NCBI RefSeq assembly: GCF_000266945.1
Contig: NC_018025.1
Coordinates: 2,170,001 to 2,234,000 of the forward strand
From: Desulfomonile tiedjei DSM 6799
GTDB taxonomy: Bacteria > Desulfobacterota > Desulfomonilia > Desulfomonilales > Desulfomonilaceae
DNA length: 64,000 bases
Direction: 5' to 3'
The notes beneath the pieces were generated by a model, which saw only the letters and a list, made by a program, of their open reading frames with translations, did not search any database and was not told where the DNA came from. Positions 46,050-54,969 of the stretch are shown here, piece after piece. A program made the position numbers and the translations under genes. Within the stretch, counting starts at the first letter, position 1. Each line of letters begins with the position of its first letter.

Positions 46050-47341
46050 CCATTGGACTCCTCGGGATCGTTATACTCTTATGTCTGATGTTCTTCCTGG
46101 AGCTTCCTGTGGGGCTCGCAATGGGCATTGTCGGGCTGGGCGGCCTCTGGTACCTTCTCACCCCGGATGCTGCAGTTGCCATGCTCGGGAACGAAATATG
46201 GAATGTATTCAGTAAGTACGGCCTCACCGTTATCCCAATGTTCATCCTTATGGGACAGATCTGCTTTTATTCAGGGGTGAACAAGACCCTGTACGAAACA
46301 GCATATACCTGGATGGGCCGAACCAGAGGCGGGTTGTCCATGGCAACGATCATGGCCTGTGCCGGATTTGCGGCAATTTGCGGATCCAATACTGCAACTG
46401 CTGCCACCATGACTTCCGTAGCTTTGCCCGAGATGAAGAAATACAAATATCATCCGATCTTGAGCAGTTCCTCTATTGCCGTCGGCTCTACCCTCGGTGT
46501 CGTCATCCCTCCCAGTGTGGTCTTGCTGGTGTACGGAATCTACACAGAACAATCCATCGGAAAGTTGTTCTGGGGTAGCACGTTGCCTGGGGTGCTTTTG
46601 TCAGGCCTGTTTTGCCTCACAGCATATCTCCTCTGTGTCTTTCGTCCGGAATGGGGTCCGGGGGGTGAGCGGACAACTCTGTGGCAGAAAATTAAAGCCA
46701 TTCCAGGCGCATTTGAGATGTTCGTCCTCTTTGCTTTAGTGATGCTTGGTCTTTACTCGGGGACGTATACTCCGACTGAGGCAGGTGCGGCCGGAGCTTT
46801 TTTTGCTCTCGTCCTCGGTCTGATCCGGCGTAAATTGACCTTCAAAGGGTTTATAGCTTCAGTAGTCGATACTCTCAAGATCACATCGATGATCATCCTG
46901 ATTGTCACGGGAGCGGTCATCCTCGGCAGATTCCTGACGATCAGCCGCATGCCTTTTGAAGTAGCCGATTACGTAGCCGCTCTTCCAGTTCAGCCATGGC
47001 TCATTATTATAGCCATCCTTTTCATCTACATGATTGCCGGAATGGTGATGGACGCCCTGGGATTCCTTCTTGTTTCCATTCCGATTTTCTTCCCTGTTGT
47101 TATGAAGATGGGATACGACCCCATATGGTTCGGGTGCATCCTCTGCATGGTGACGACCATGGGAGCCGTAACGCCTCCTGTTGGCATTTGTGCGTATGTG
47201 GTGGCTGGAATGGACAAGGAAATTCCTCTGGGAACGGTGCTCAAGGGAGTATGTTGGTATCTCCCCGCCTACTGGATTGTACTGCTCCTTATGCTCTTCT
47301 ATCCCCAGGTAGCGCTTTTTCTCCCTTCATTCGTAAAATAG
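46046..47341 (+). CDS. dctM: TRAP transporter large permease (DctM family)
   Basis: This is the 431-residue large permease with about eleven to twelve hydrophobic segments. Family motifs include FFLELPVGLAMGIVGLGG, CAGFAAICGSNTATAATMTSVALPEMKKY, VVIPPSVVLLVYGIYTEQSIGKLFWGSTLPG, TPTEAGAAGAF and MGAVTPPVGICAYVVAG. It imports the bound organic acid with a sodium or proton gradient. It is translationally coupled to dctQ. Confidence 0.95.
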   Translation: MTIGLLGIVILLCLMFFLELPVGLAMGIVGLGGLWYLLTPDAAVAMLGNEIWNVFSKYGLTVIPMFILMGQICFYSGVNKTLYETAYTWMGRTRGGLSMATIMACAGFAAICGSNTATAATMTSVALPEMKKYKYHPILSSSSIAVGSTLGVVIPPSVVLLVYGIYTEQSIGKLFWGSTLPGVLLSGLFCLTAYLLCVFRPEWGPGGERTTLWQKIKAIPGAFEMFVLFALVMLGLYSGTYTPTEAGAAGAFFALVLGLIRRKLTFKGFIASVVDTLKITSMIILIVTGAVILGRFLTISRMPFEVADYVAALPVQPWLIIIAILFIYMIAGMVMDALGFLLVSIPIFFPVVMKMGYDPIWFGCILCMVTTMGAVTPPVGICAYVVAGMDKEIPLGTVLKGVCWYLPAYWIVLLLMLFYPQVALFLPSFVK

Positions 47342-47360
47342 GCTTTCATGGAGGTTACAC

Positions 47361-47846
47361 ATGGCGGATCAGGATATTCTCAGTGGCAAGAAGATTCTCG
47401 CAGTTGACGATGAAGAAGACATACTGGCGGTAATTGAGGAGCAACTTGAAACCTGCAATCTGATCACTGCTAGGGATTACCACAGAGCGAAAGAACTTCT
47501 CGAAAAAGATGTGTACGATCTCGCAGTACTGGACATCATGGGGGTCCGAGGGTTTGAACTCCTGGAAATAGCTACCCAAAGGAAGATCCCTTCCGTGATT
47601 TTGACTGCTCATTCCATGACCCCTGAAAGCTTCCAGAGAGCCATTGACAAGGGCGCTGTATCATTTCTGCCCAAAGACGAGCTTGCCCGGCTCTCAGAGC
47701 TCATTGCCGAGATCCTGGGAGAAGTGAAAGAGGGGCGGACGCACTGGGAAAAACTGAAAGTCCGTCTCGGCCACAGGTTCAAAGAGTTGTGGGGTACCAT
47801 GTGGGAGGAAATCAAATTTCCGCGAGATCCAAACATCAGTTGGTGA
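47361..47846 (+). CDS. Single-domain response regulator (receiver protein)
   Basis: The 161-residue protein has a receiver domain with the acidic pair in AVDDEED, the phospho-acceptor Asp in AVLDIMGVRG, Thr in VILTAHS and Lys in FLPKDEL. No DNA-binding domain follows; the last about 40 residues (EKLKVRLGHRFKELWGTMWEE) form a short basic helical tail ending in ISW. TGGAGG precedes the ATG, 19 bases after dctM, so it is probably co-transcribed. Its partner kinase is not in the neighbourhood, unless it is the hybrid kinase at 14181. Confidence 0.88.
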   Translation: MADQDILSGKKILAVDDEEDILAVIEEQLETCNLITARDYHRAKELLEKDVYDLAVLDIMGVRGFELLEIATQRKIPSVILTAHSMTPESFQRAIDKGAVSFLPKDELARLSELIAEILGEVKEGRTHWEKLKVRLGHRFKELWGTMWEEIKFPRDPNISW

Positions 47847-47902
47847 TTCCAGAGAAGAGACAGAGGGGTTTTTTTGCGGTAGATTATCCTAAAGAGGGTG
47901 AG

Positions 47903-48105
47903 ATATAGTCAGTGCCAAAAATTCTGTCGTTTATTCCGCGTGAGAATTACAGGATATTGGTAGGGACCGGTGTCCCTGCCGGTCCATTTTATCGATATCA
48001 TTGATCATGTTGAAGACGTGCCGGCACGGAGGCACAGCACCCACCGATTTCTCGAGAAGCGCTTTTCGCAATCGGACAAAAATTCTGACATTTGCTATAA
48101 AGTAG
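47903..48105. repeat. MITE-like dispersed repeat, copy B
   Basis: This copy shares the left end (GTCAGTGCCAAAAATTCTGT) and the palindromic centre with copies A and C; its right third is diverged (ATCGGACAAAAATTCTGACA). The 47847-48355 gap contains this copy and the hairpin at 48215 and no gene. Confidence 0.8.
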
Positions 48106-48214
48106 TACTTCTTGCATGCAAAATGGTATTATCATCCTCGTGAGCTCCAAGCTTGCGTTTGGAATCTGGTGGAAAGAGTGCTGTGTCAGACAGTTATCCA
48201 TATAAGATAGCGAA

Positions 48215-48281
48215 GGCTGGAGTGTCCCGAGCGGACTGATTAGACCTTTTTGCGTCGTCCGGAGCAGAGGATACTCCAGCC
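48215..48281 (+). other. Structured 67-nt element upstream of the YqeB-like gene
   Basis: GGCTGGAGT and ACTCCAGCC form a 9-bp outer stem, GTCC/GGAC a small inner stem, and a second inner TCC/GGA pair is possible. It looks like a folded RNA leader, but it is not a tRNA (no T-loop) and I cannot assign it to a riboswitch class. Confidence 0.35.
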
Positions 48282-48355
48282 CCCCAGATTATGAAAAGAA
48301 GAGCGAATCAGTATTACGTACAATCATCAGCGGATACACCGTAAATTCAAAGATC

Positions 48356-49189
48356 ATGCCCATGACCAACATAGCTGCAAGACCCTCGAATCTGAGCGAG
48401 TTGAAAATACTCATTCGCGGAGCCGGAGAAATGGCCACAGGCTGTGCTTGTAGGCTGCATCCTTCCGGTTTCTTCAGAATACTCATGACCGAGATTGAAA
48501 AACCGCTGGCTGTAAGACGTTCGGTTAGCTTTTGTGAGGTTGTGTACGAGAAAAGCTGGACTGTCGAGAACATCAGAGCAGAGAGAGTCGATCGGGCGGA
48601 AGAAGTGGAAGGCCACTGGAGTAGAAGAGTGATTCCTGTGCTTGTTGACCCCGATGCTTTGTGTAAGACAAGCTTTCAACCCGATATCGTGATCGACGCA
48701 ATACTGGCGAAAAGAAATCTCGGAATTTCCACATCGGATGCTCCTCTGGTCGTCGCTTTAGGACCCGGCTTCAATGCCGGCAGGGACGCGCATTTTGTGA
48801 TAGAGACGAACAGAGGTCATGACCTTGGTCGATTGATCACCGAGGGATATGCTTCGCCAAATACGGGAGTTCCCGGTTCGATAAACGGACATTCCGCTTT
48901 GCGGGTGCTCAGATCCCCGGCAGAGGGGGTCTTTCTGTCGGAATTATCGATAGGGACGCCAGTGACAGAAGGCCAGGCGATCGGGTCCGTATCCGATGAA
49001 CCGGTGACAGCACAGATAGGCGGAATTTTGAGAGGTTTGATCCGACCGGGAACTTCTGTGACGCGGAATCTCAAGATCGGCGATATCGATCCTCGCGGTG
49101 ATGCCTCCTATTGCTTCAGAGTCTCAGAAAAAGCCAGAGCCATTGCCGGAGCCGTGCTTGAAGCCATGCTGAGAACGTACAACACGTGA
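48356..49189 (+). CDS. YqeB-type selenium-dependent molybdenum hydroxylase maturation protein
   Basis: The 277-residue protein resembles the EF2563/YqeB family. It has an N-terminal Rossmann-like LKILIRGAGEMATGCACRLHPSGF, MTEIEKPLAVRRSVSFCEVVYE, the RAERV...EVEGHW segment, VIDAILAKRNLGIS and the C-terminal LGPGFNAGRDAHFVIETNRGHDLGRLI, PVTEGQAIGSV. Family members are found with selenium-dependent Mo hydroxylases that carry a labile selenide ligand on Mo (for example certain xanthine or nicotinate dehydrogenases) and are thought to act in cofactor maturation. Its presence near three Mo hydroxylase sets suggests at least one is of that kind. The ribosome site is weak (AAAG). Confidence 0.85.
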   Translation: MPMTNIAARPSNLSELKILIRGAGEMATGCACRLHPSGFFRILMTEIEKPLAVRRSVSFCEVVYEKSWTVENIRAERVDRAEEVEGHWSRRVIPVLVDPDALCKTSFQPDIVIDAILAKRNLGISTSDAPLVVALGPGFNAGRDAHFVIETNRGHDLGRLITEGYASPNTGVPGSINGHSALRVLRSPAEGVFLSELSIGTPVTEGQAIGSVSDEPVTAQIGGILRGLIRPGTSVTRNLKIGDIDPRGDASYCFRVSEKARAIAGAVLEAMLRTYNT

Positions 49190-49190
49190 T

Positions 49191-49381
49191 CTATAGCGAT
49201 TGCCAAAAATTCAGACGTTTATCCCATGCTCCAATACAAGATACTGGTGGGGACCGGCGTCCCTGCCGGTCCATTCTATCGATATCATTGATCATATTGA
49301 AGATGTGCCGGCACGGAGGCACGGCACCCACCAATATTCTTAATCTTCAATCGGACACTAATTTTGGCAATTGTTGTAATA
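49191..49381. repeat. MITE-like dispersed repeat, copy C
   Basis: This is the best preserved copy: GATTGCCAAAAATT at the left and AATTTTGGCAATTG at the right are complementary, and the middle has GGACCGGCGTCCCTGCCGGTCC and GTGCCGGCACGGAGGCAC. It fills most of the 49190-49539 gap; nothing else is seen there. Confidence 0.85.
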
Positions 49382-49539
49382 CCGGTGATGAGCTGCAATC
49401 ACAATTCAGCGCAACCGGTTCGTAGCCGGACCGGAAATTACCACAAAAAATCGAGAATGCCTGACGTCTGAATGTGTGCGGTTCGGGAGGAACTTCTGAA
49501 AAGCTCCTTCCCGATGCGTTCTTTAACTCTGAAATCTTA

Positions 49540-52500
49540 TCAACGACGAACGGTAATGCCCAGCTCGTCAGTATCCAGTTGTTCGCCCGAAGGATTGTTC
49601 CCCAGATCGTTTGTCACGATCCGAAAAACTGCGTCTCCACTGTAATCTGTGGTCGGCGTGTAACTCATGCCCTGAAAAGCTTCATTAACAGAGGCTATTT
49701 TTCCGGTAAACGTCATGGTGGAATCAGCAGTGCCGTCGCCGGCAGTAAAGCTCAGGCCGGTGGTTCCTCCAAGCGTCAGAGTCCCCTCTGTCACTGTCAA
49801 CTGAACTTCAATAGCATCGGTTCTGGCATCTACGTCCGAAATAGAAATCGCATTATTGTTCACCGTGCTGAATGTTAATGCGGTATTTACATCTGTGGTC
49901 TGAGCAACCGGCAATGAGTTCACGGGAGCATCGTTCACCGCATGCACGGTGACGATAACTGTTCCGGCATCGTCAGGCATTTCTCCCTCCGAACCGGCTG
50001 AGTCGATCACTACATACTTGAAGGAATCGTATCCGCTATAGTTCTGGTCACCGATGTACTTCAGTTTGGTTGTTGCATCGGCCCAACTAATTGGGGACAA
50101 CTCATTATTCAACGCTTCACTGATGGTCGGCGTGGCAATATTGTGGCTCGAAACATAACTTACAATGGTTTCCAGGTCGTTCACATTATACTGATAAACA
50201 GAAGCCTCTCCTGTTACGATCCCGTGGAACGAAAGTACCAGCCACTGGTTATTTGCGACTGCGTCATCGATCCATTGTATTACTTCTTGGGGAGTCGTGG
50301 TGTGAGTCACCTGTCTGTTGTAAATCTTATAGGGATTGCCGGGAATTTCAGTGATCCCATCATTCCCCCACGCCTCTCGACAACCTTCGTAGTACTGAGC
50401 GACAAATTCGGCAACTCTTTGATCAAAAGCACCATAAGGATACGCGAACGTTGTTCCGGTCAGTCCATGTTCAACCAATAAGTTTCTCGATTCCGAGAGT
50501 TCGTAAATGAGCTCCGAATCCGTTAATGTAGTGAGGTCCGCATGCGTCATACTGTGGCTACCAATTTCCCATCCGGCAGCTTGCATCTCCAGCAGTTGAG
50601 CCCAGCTCATCGTGTCGGACAGCCCTTGTTGCACATTGCCTGTTACTACAAGCGAGACGCCTTCTACACCGTATTGCTCCAGGACAGGGAAAGCATACTG
50701 ATAATTGTTGAGGTACCCGTCATCGAAGGTGAAAGTTACTCCTCCCTGCCAGGACTGAAGCGCGATGGCTTCTCCTGGATCGACCTGATTATTGTCGTTT
50801 GCGTCGATAAATAACGTGCCGTGATCGGGCAGGTCGGTTATCCTGATCGCTTGTGCCTGGTTTCCTTCAGCATCAGTGAAATTCCATCCCGTGATGGTAA
50901 CAACACTGTCCTCATTTACCGATACACCGAAATTTCCCGCATCAGGAGCCTGATTGTCTGATGTCACCGTAACTGCTGCTACTGCAGAAGCGCTTGTATC
51001 GTTCGCGCCATTCGCTGTTCCGCCATCATCCCGGACATGAAACATGAACGAGGTATCCGCGTCATTATTCAATGTCGATCGATACCAGAGTGTTCCGCCG
51101 GTAAAGGACGCCCCGGCTGCGAGAGGATTGGTCCCATTCTGAGCATCGAGCTGTGTCAGATAAAGCGCGCCGTTGGCAGGAACTGTCTCAAGAAAGTAAG
51201 TCAAAGTCTGGGTTACTTCCGGGTCGCCATCATCTGCAACGAGACTCACCTGAGTCACCGCATTCTCCGTTAACGTAATCGTCTGGAAAGTTGCCGTCGG
51301 CGTATCATTCACGGGAGTGACATCGAGTGTCATTGCGTACGCCGAGTTGCTGAATGCGGTACCGTCAGAGACTTTGAACTGGAATGAAGTGTACCCCGTG
51401 CCGTTTGCATCAGGAACCGGACTGAAGGTGAGGTGCCCAGCATTGATATCCGCTATGGTTACGATCTGATTCAGGGTTACGTTGGTCCCGTTCAGTTTCA
51501 AATTCCCGGCAGTGGGCAGAGAGGTGATCTGAACAGCCTGGAGTTGGTCTCCCGTATCGATGTCACTGAATCCGAATTCGGTCGCCACGAATACATGGGA
51601 CGTGTCTTCCAGCATACTTACAGTATTATCTGCGCCGGTGGGAGCGTGATTTGAAGAATCGACATCGACGGTCATGATGTACGCAGCAGTGCTGAATGCG
51701 GTACCATCAGAGACTTTGAACTGGAATGAAGCATATCCTGTGCCGTTTGCATCGGGAGCGGGACTGAAGGTAAGATTCCCAGCATTGATGTCCGCTATGG
51801 AGACGATCTGATTCAGGGTCACATTGATCCCGTTCAGTTTCAAATTCCCAGCGGTGGGCAGAGAGGTGATCTGAACGGCCTGGAGTTGGTCTCCTGTATC
51901 GACGTCACTGAACCCGAATTCTGCGGCAGTGAATGCATGAGACGTGTCTTCCAGCATGGAGACGGTATTATCCGCCCCGGTTGGTGCATCATTCACGGGG
52001 GTAACATTGAGATTCATTCCGTATGCTGAATTGCTGAATGCGGTACCATCAGAGACTTTGAACTGGAATGAAGCATATCCTGTGCTGTTTGCATCAGGAG
52101 CCGGACTGAAGGTAAGATTCCCAGCATTGATGTCCGCTATGGAGACGATCTGATTCAGGGTCACATTGATCCCGTTCAGTTTCAAATTCCCTACGGTGGG
52201 CAGAGAGGTGATCTGAACGGCCTGGAGTTGGTCTCCTGTATCGACGTCACTGAACCCGAATTCTGCGGCAGTGAATGCATGAGACGTGTCTTCCAGCATG
52301 GAGACAGTATTGTCCGCCCCGGTTGGTGCATCATTCACGGGAGTGACATTCAGCGTCATTGCGTACGCTGAGTTGCTGAATACGATACCGTCAGAGACCT
52401 TGAACTGGAACGAAGCATACCCTGTGCCGTTTGCGTCAGGAGCCGGACTGAAGGTAAGATTCCCAGCATTGATGTCCGCTATGGAAATGATTTGATTCAG

Positions 52501-54372
52501 GATCACGTCGGTCCCGTTCAGTAACAGGTGCCCTGCGGTCGGTAAAGAGGTGATCCGAACCGCCTGAAGTTGGTCTCCTGTATCGACGTCACTGAATCCG
52601 AATTCTCCAGCCATAAATGCATGAGATGTGTCTTCCTGCATGACGATTGTATTGTCTGCACCCGTGGGAACATTGTTCACCGAGCTGACATTAATCGTCA
52701 TGAGGTACGCCGCTGTGCTAAACACGGTTCCATCAGAAACCTTGAATTGAAAATGAGCATAGTCTGCGCCGTTAGCGCCGGTATCAGGCATAAAAGTAAG
52801 GTTTCCAGCATTGATATCTGCTATGGAAATGATCTGATTCAGGGCTACGTCACTGCCGTTTAACAGCAGGTGACCTGCAGTGGGTAGAGAAGTAATCTGA
52901 ACAGCCTGGAGTTGGTCTCTCGCGTCAACGTCGCTGAATCCGAATTCTGCAGTTATGAAGATGTGAGAGGTGTCCTCCTGCGTGGTGACACTATTGTCCA
53001 CAGCTACCGGCGCGTCGTTTACTGGATTAACCGTAAATGTGAACGTTTGGCTGGTTGTATACTGGCCGTCACTTCCTATGATCTGAATTTCAGCCCATCC
53101 ATTCGAATTGGGAGTGTTCGTGAAGGTCACAGTGCCGGTGCTTGGATCGACAACCAGATTTCCAAGCGTGAGCCCGTCGTAATACGTTACAGATCCGAGA
53201 CTGTAACTCAGGACACTGTCAATATCGTGAAAATACGAGCTTATGTTATATTCGAAGATCCCGAAGTCCTCGTCGACTGGCGAAGGATTCGGAATTTGAT
53301 CCGACCAAGGTGCATCGTTCACCGCGTTGACGGTTATCGGAATTGACTCAGAGACGGACTGTGCTCCACCCGAACCTGAATTTCCCAGATCGTTCACAAC
53401 AATGGCCAAGGCATCAGAGCTGTAGAAATTGCTGTCCGGCCGGTATACGATATCATGGAGAGCGGCATTGATCTGGCTCGAAGTACCCTGGAAAACCATT
53501 AACGCGTCTGCTGTGCCGCCACCGGAGATAAAAACGAGGTCGGTAATGGTAGAGAGAGTCAGGGTACCGTGCTGCACGGAAAGAGTAACCTCGAGAAGAC
53601 TATTCCCTGAATCCACATCGAACACATAGATCGAAGGAATCGTGAGATTCGTGTCTTCATCGACGGTTTGAGTCCCAGTGACACTTATCAGGGGAGCATC
53701 ATTCACGTATGAAGACGTATGTTGTTGAATATAATGGAAGTCGTTGCCCCAGATGTACTCGCTGGAATGCCAATCATTGAACACCTGTACCCCGGAGCCA
53801 TCCACATACCATGTAAAAGCAGGCTTCCATGCAGCGTCATTGACAGCATCAAACCACGACCAGGCACTGTCATTGTGATCTTGATAAAAATATTGCAGGT
53901 CGTCGGCGTAAAAGTGGCTGCCATTCCAATCGTTGTAGACCCACATCCACTCTGAATTGACCTGGTCCGCGAACCAGGTGAATGCTGGTTCCCAAATCTG
54001 ATCGGTAATGTCGTCCCACCAAAACCAGGCGTCTGTGGAAATTTCCTGTGCCCAAAACTGGTGTTCACCGTGATACCAGTAGGAGAAATCACCGGAGTTC
54101 AGCACCCACCATCCAGTGAGCTCATTCCAGAACCACCCGGTAGCCTCTTCCCACCACCAGCCGCTTCCATTGTCCTCTTGCCACCAGCCGTTGTCGACGT
54201 ACACCCAGCCGAGACTGTCAACCTGACCGGTATCCGCAGTGCCGTCGTGCACATCCTGCGCGTCAGTCACAGCTCCATCCAGGACAATCCGTGCTTCCAA
54301 TTGCTCAAGAATGAGTCTACGACCACATTCCTCTCTGTTTGCCCAATTCTCTAACTTAGGAAAAATTTTCAT
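49540..54372 (-). CDS. Giant surface protein: LEPR-XLL start, Trp-rich region, cadherin-like repeats, NodB deacetylase domain
   Basis: From the ATG at 54372 (GGGGGGA upstream) the protein has 1610 residues. It opens with LILEQLEARIVLDGAV, a LEPR-XLL-like motif of very large exported proteins. Residues about 45-210 are extraordinarily rich in Trp (26 in some 160) and include two copies of an about 50-residue unit (AWFWWDD...DW; AWSWFDA...DW). Then follow cadherin-like domains of about 114 residues, four or five of them nearly identical (NAGNLTFSP). Around residues 1205-1400 lies a polysaccharide deacetylase (NodB) domain with TFDDGY, GSHSMTH, YPYG and LSFHG. More cadherin-like repeats end the protein. 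It is probably secreted or surface-bound and may act on cell-surface or biofilm glycans. Confidence 0.9.
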   Translation of the reverse strand: MKIFPKLENWANREECGRRLILEQLEARIVLDGAVTDAQDVHDGTADTGQVDSLGWVYVDNGWWQEDNGSGWWWEEATGWFWNELTGWWVLNSGDFSYWYHGEHQFWAQEISTDAWFWWDDITDQIWEPAFTWFADQVNSEWMWVYNDWNGSHFYADDLQYFYQDHNDSAWSWFDAVNDAAWKPAFTWYVDGSGVQVFNDWHSSEYIWGNDFHYIQQHTSSYVNDAPLISVTGTQTVDEDTNLTIPSIYVFDVDSGNSLLEVTLSVQHGTLTLSTITDLVFISGGGTADALMVFQGTSSQINAALHDIVYRPDSNFYSSDALAIVVNDLGNSGSGGAQSVSESIPITVNAVNDAPWSDQIPNPSPVDEDFGIFEYNISSYFHDIDSVLSYSLGSVTYYDGLTLGNLVVDPSTGTVTFTNTPNSNGWAEIQIIGSDGQYTTSQTFTFTVNPVNDAPVAVDNSVTTQEDTSHIFITAEFGFSDVDARDQLQAVQITSLPTAGHLLLNGSDVALNQIISIADINAGNLTFMPDTGANGADYAHFQFKVSDGTVFSTAAYLMTINVSSVNNVPTGADNTIVMQEDTSHAFMAGEFGFSDVDTGDQLQAVRITSLPTAGHLLLNGTDVILNQIISIADINAGNLTFSPAPDANGTGYASFQFKVSDGIVFSNSAYAMTLNVTPVNDAPTGADNTVSMLEDTSHAFTAAEFGFSDVDTGDQLQAVQITSLPTVGNLKLNGINVTLNQIVSIADINAGNLTFSPAPDANSTGYASFQFKVSDGTAFSNSAYGMNLNVTPVNDAPTGADNTVSMLEDTSHAFTAAEFGFSDVDTGDQLQAVQITSLPTAGNLKLNGINVTLNQIVSIADINAGNLTFSPAPDANGTGYASFQFKVSDGTAFSTAAYIMTVDVDSSNHAPTGADNTVSMLEDTSHVFVATEFGFSDIDTGDQLQAVQITSLPTAGNLKLNGTNVTLNQIVTIADINAGHLTFSPVPDANGTGYTSFQFKVSDGTAFSNSAYAMTLDVTPVNDTPTATFQTITLTENAVTQVSLVADDGDPEVTQTLTYFLETVPANGALYLTQLDAQNGTNPLAAGASFTGGTLWYRSTLNNDADTSFMFHVRDDGGTANGANDTSASAVAAVTVTSDNQAPDAGNFGVSVNEDSVVTITGWNFTDAEGNQAQAIRITDLPDHGTLFIDANDNNQVDPGEAIALQSWQGGVTFTFDDGYLNNYQYAFPVLEQYGVEGVSLVVTGNVQQGLSDTMSWAQLLEMQAAGWEIGSHSMTHADLTTLTDSELIYELSESRNLLVEHGLTGTTFAYPYGAFDQRVAEFVAQYYEGCREAWGNDGITEIPGNPYKIYNRQVTHTTTPQEVIQWIDDAVANNQWLVLSFHGIVTGEASVYQYNVNDLETIVSYVSSHNIATPTISEALNNELSPISWADATTKLKYIGDQNYSGYDSFKYVVIDSAGSEGEMPDDAGTVIVTVHAVNDAPVNSLPVAQTTDVNTALTFSTVNNNAISISDVDARTDAIEVQLTVTEGTLTLGGTTGLSFTAGDGTADSTMTFTGKIASVNEAFQGMSYTPTTDYSGDAVFRIVTNDLGNNPSGEQLDTDELGITVRR
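51306..53010 (-). repeat. Tandem 342-bp repeat units in the giant gene
   Basis: Starts of successive units near 51646, 51988, 52330 and 52672 are spaced 342 bp, encoding 114 residues each (about five units in total). The central two or three units are nearly identical at the nucleotide level, so recombination could change copy number. Confidence 0.85.
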
Positions 54373-54969
54373 AAAATTCAGTCCCCCCATAGCAATTACG
54401 AAAAAAGACAGAGTTCTTTTCTGCTCTTGACATTGGAGAATGTGATCTTGTTCCCAAAAAATGGCGTCAAATTAAGAAACAGTTCAAAAAGTTTCATTTC
54501 TGCATGTCCTAATATCAGATGCCATGGCAATCTATTTCACATTTCACCGGTTAAAATCTGCATTTTATCAGGTTCTACTTTTCGTCAAGAGTTCAACAGG
54601 TCACTTAAGCAGTTTCATGAGAGTCAAGTGTAATATTAATACGATGTCCAATGATTCTCGTCAAAAAACGAAAGAAACAAGACTATAAAATACACTTTAA
54701 CGATCTGCAAAATGCGCGACATATAAGTACGCAAGCGATAAAACTGCTTATCCTAAATAATTCGGCTATCTCGAACACAGACAAGCCGAAGACATCTTGA
54801 GACCGCTTGAGCTCGATCAATTCGACATCTCGATCGCAAAATCGTAACTACAATTCATCAAGACAATTATTATAGCTTATACCAATGTGCTTTCATAGAG
54901 GAAATATTGAGACACCGTATCCATTTAGTCATAGCCGGGCACGCCCTGGAAGGGCGGCCCCAATAGTAG
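54373..54969. other. Intergenic region upstream of the giant gene
   Basis: This AT-rich stretch lies between the giant gene (minus) and the IS1182-type element. It must hold the giant gene's promoter. I see no gene, RNA or repeat I can support. Confidence 0.5.

Noticed and set aside
48215-48281. Possible tRNA (acceptor-like stem, D-arm-like start)
   Set aside because: There is no T-loop, anticodon arm or CCA-like end; the likeness is limited to the outer stem.
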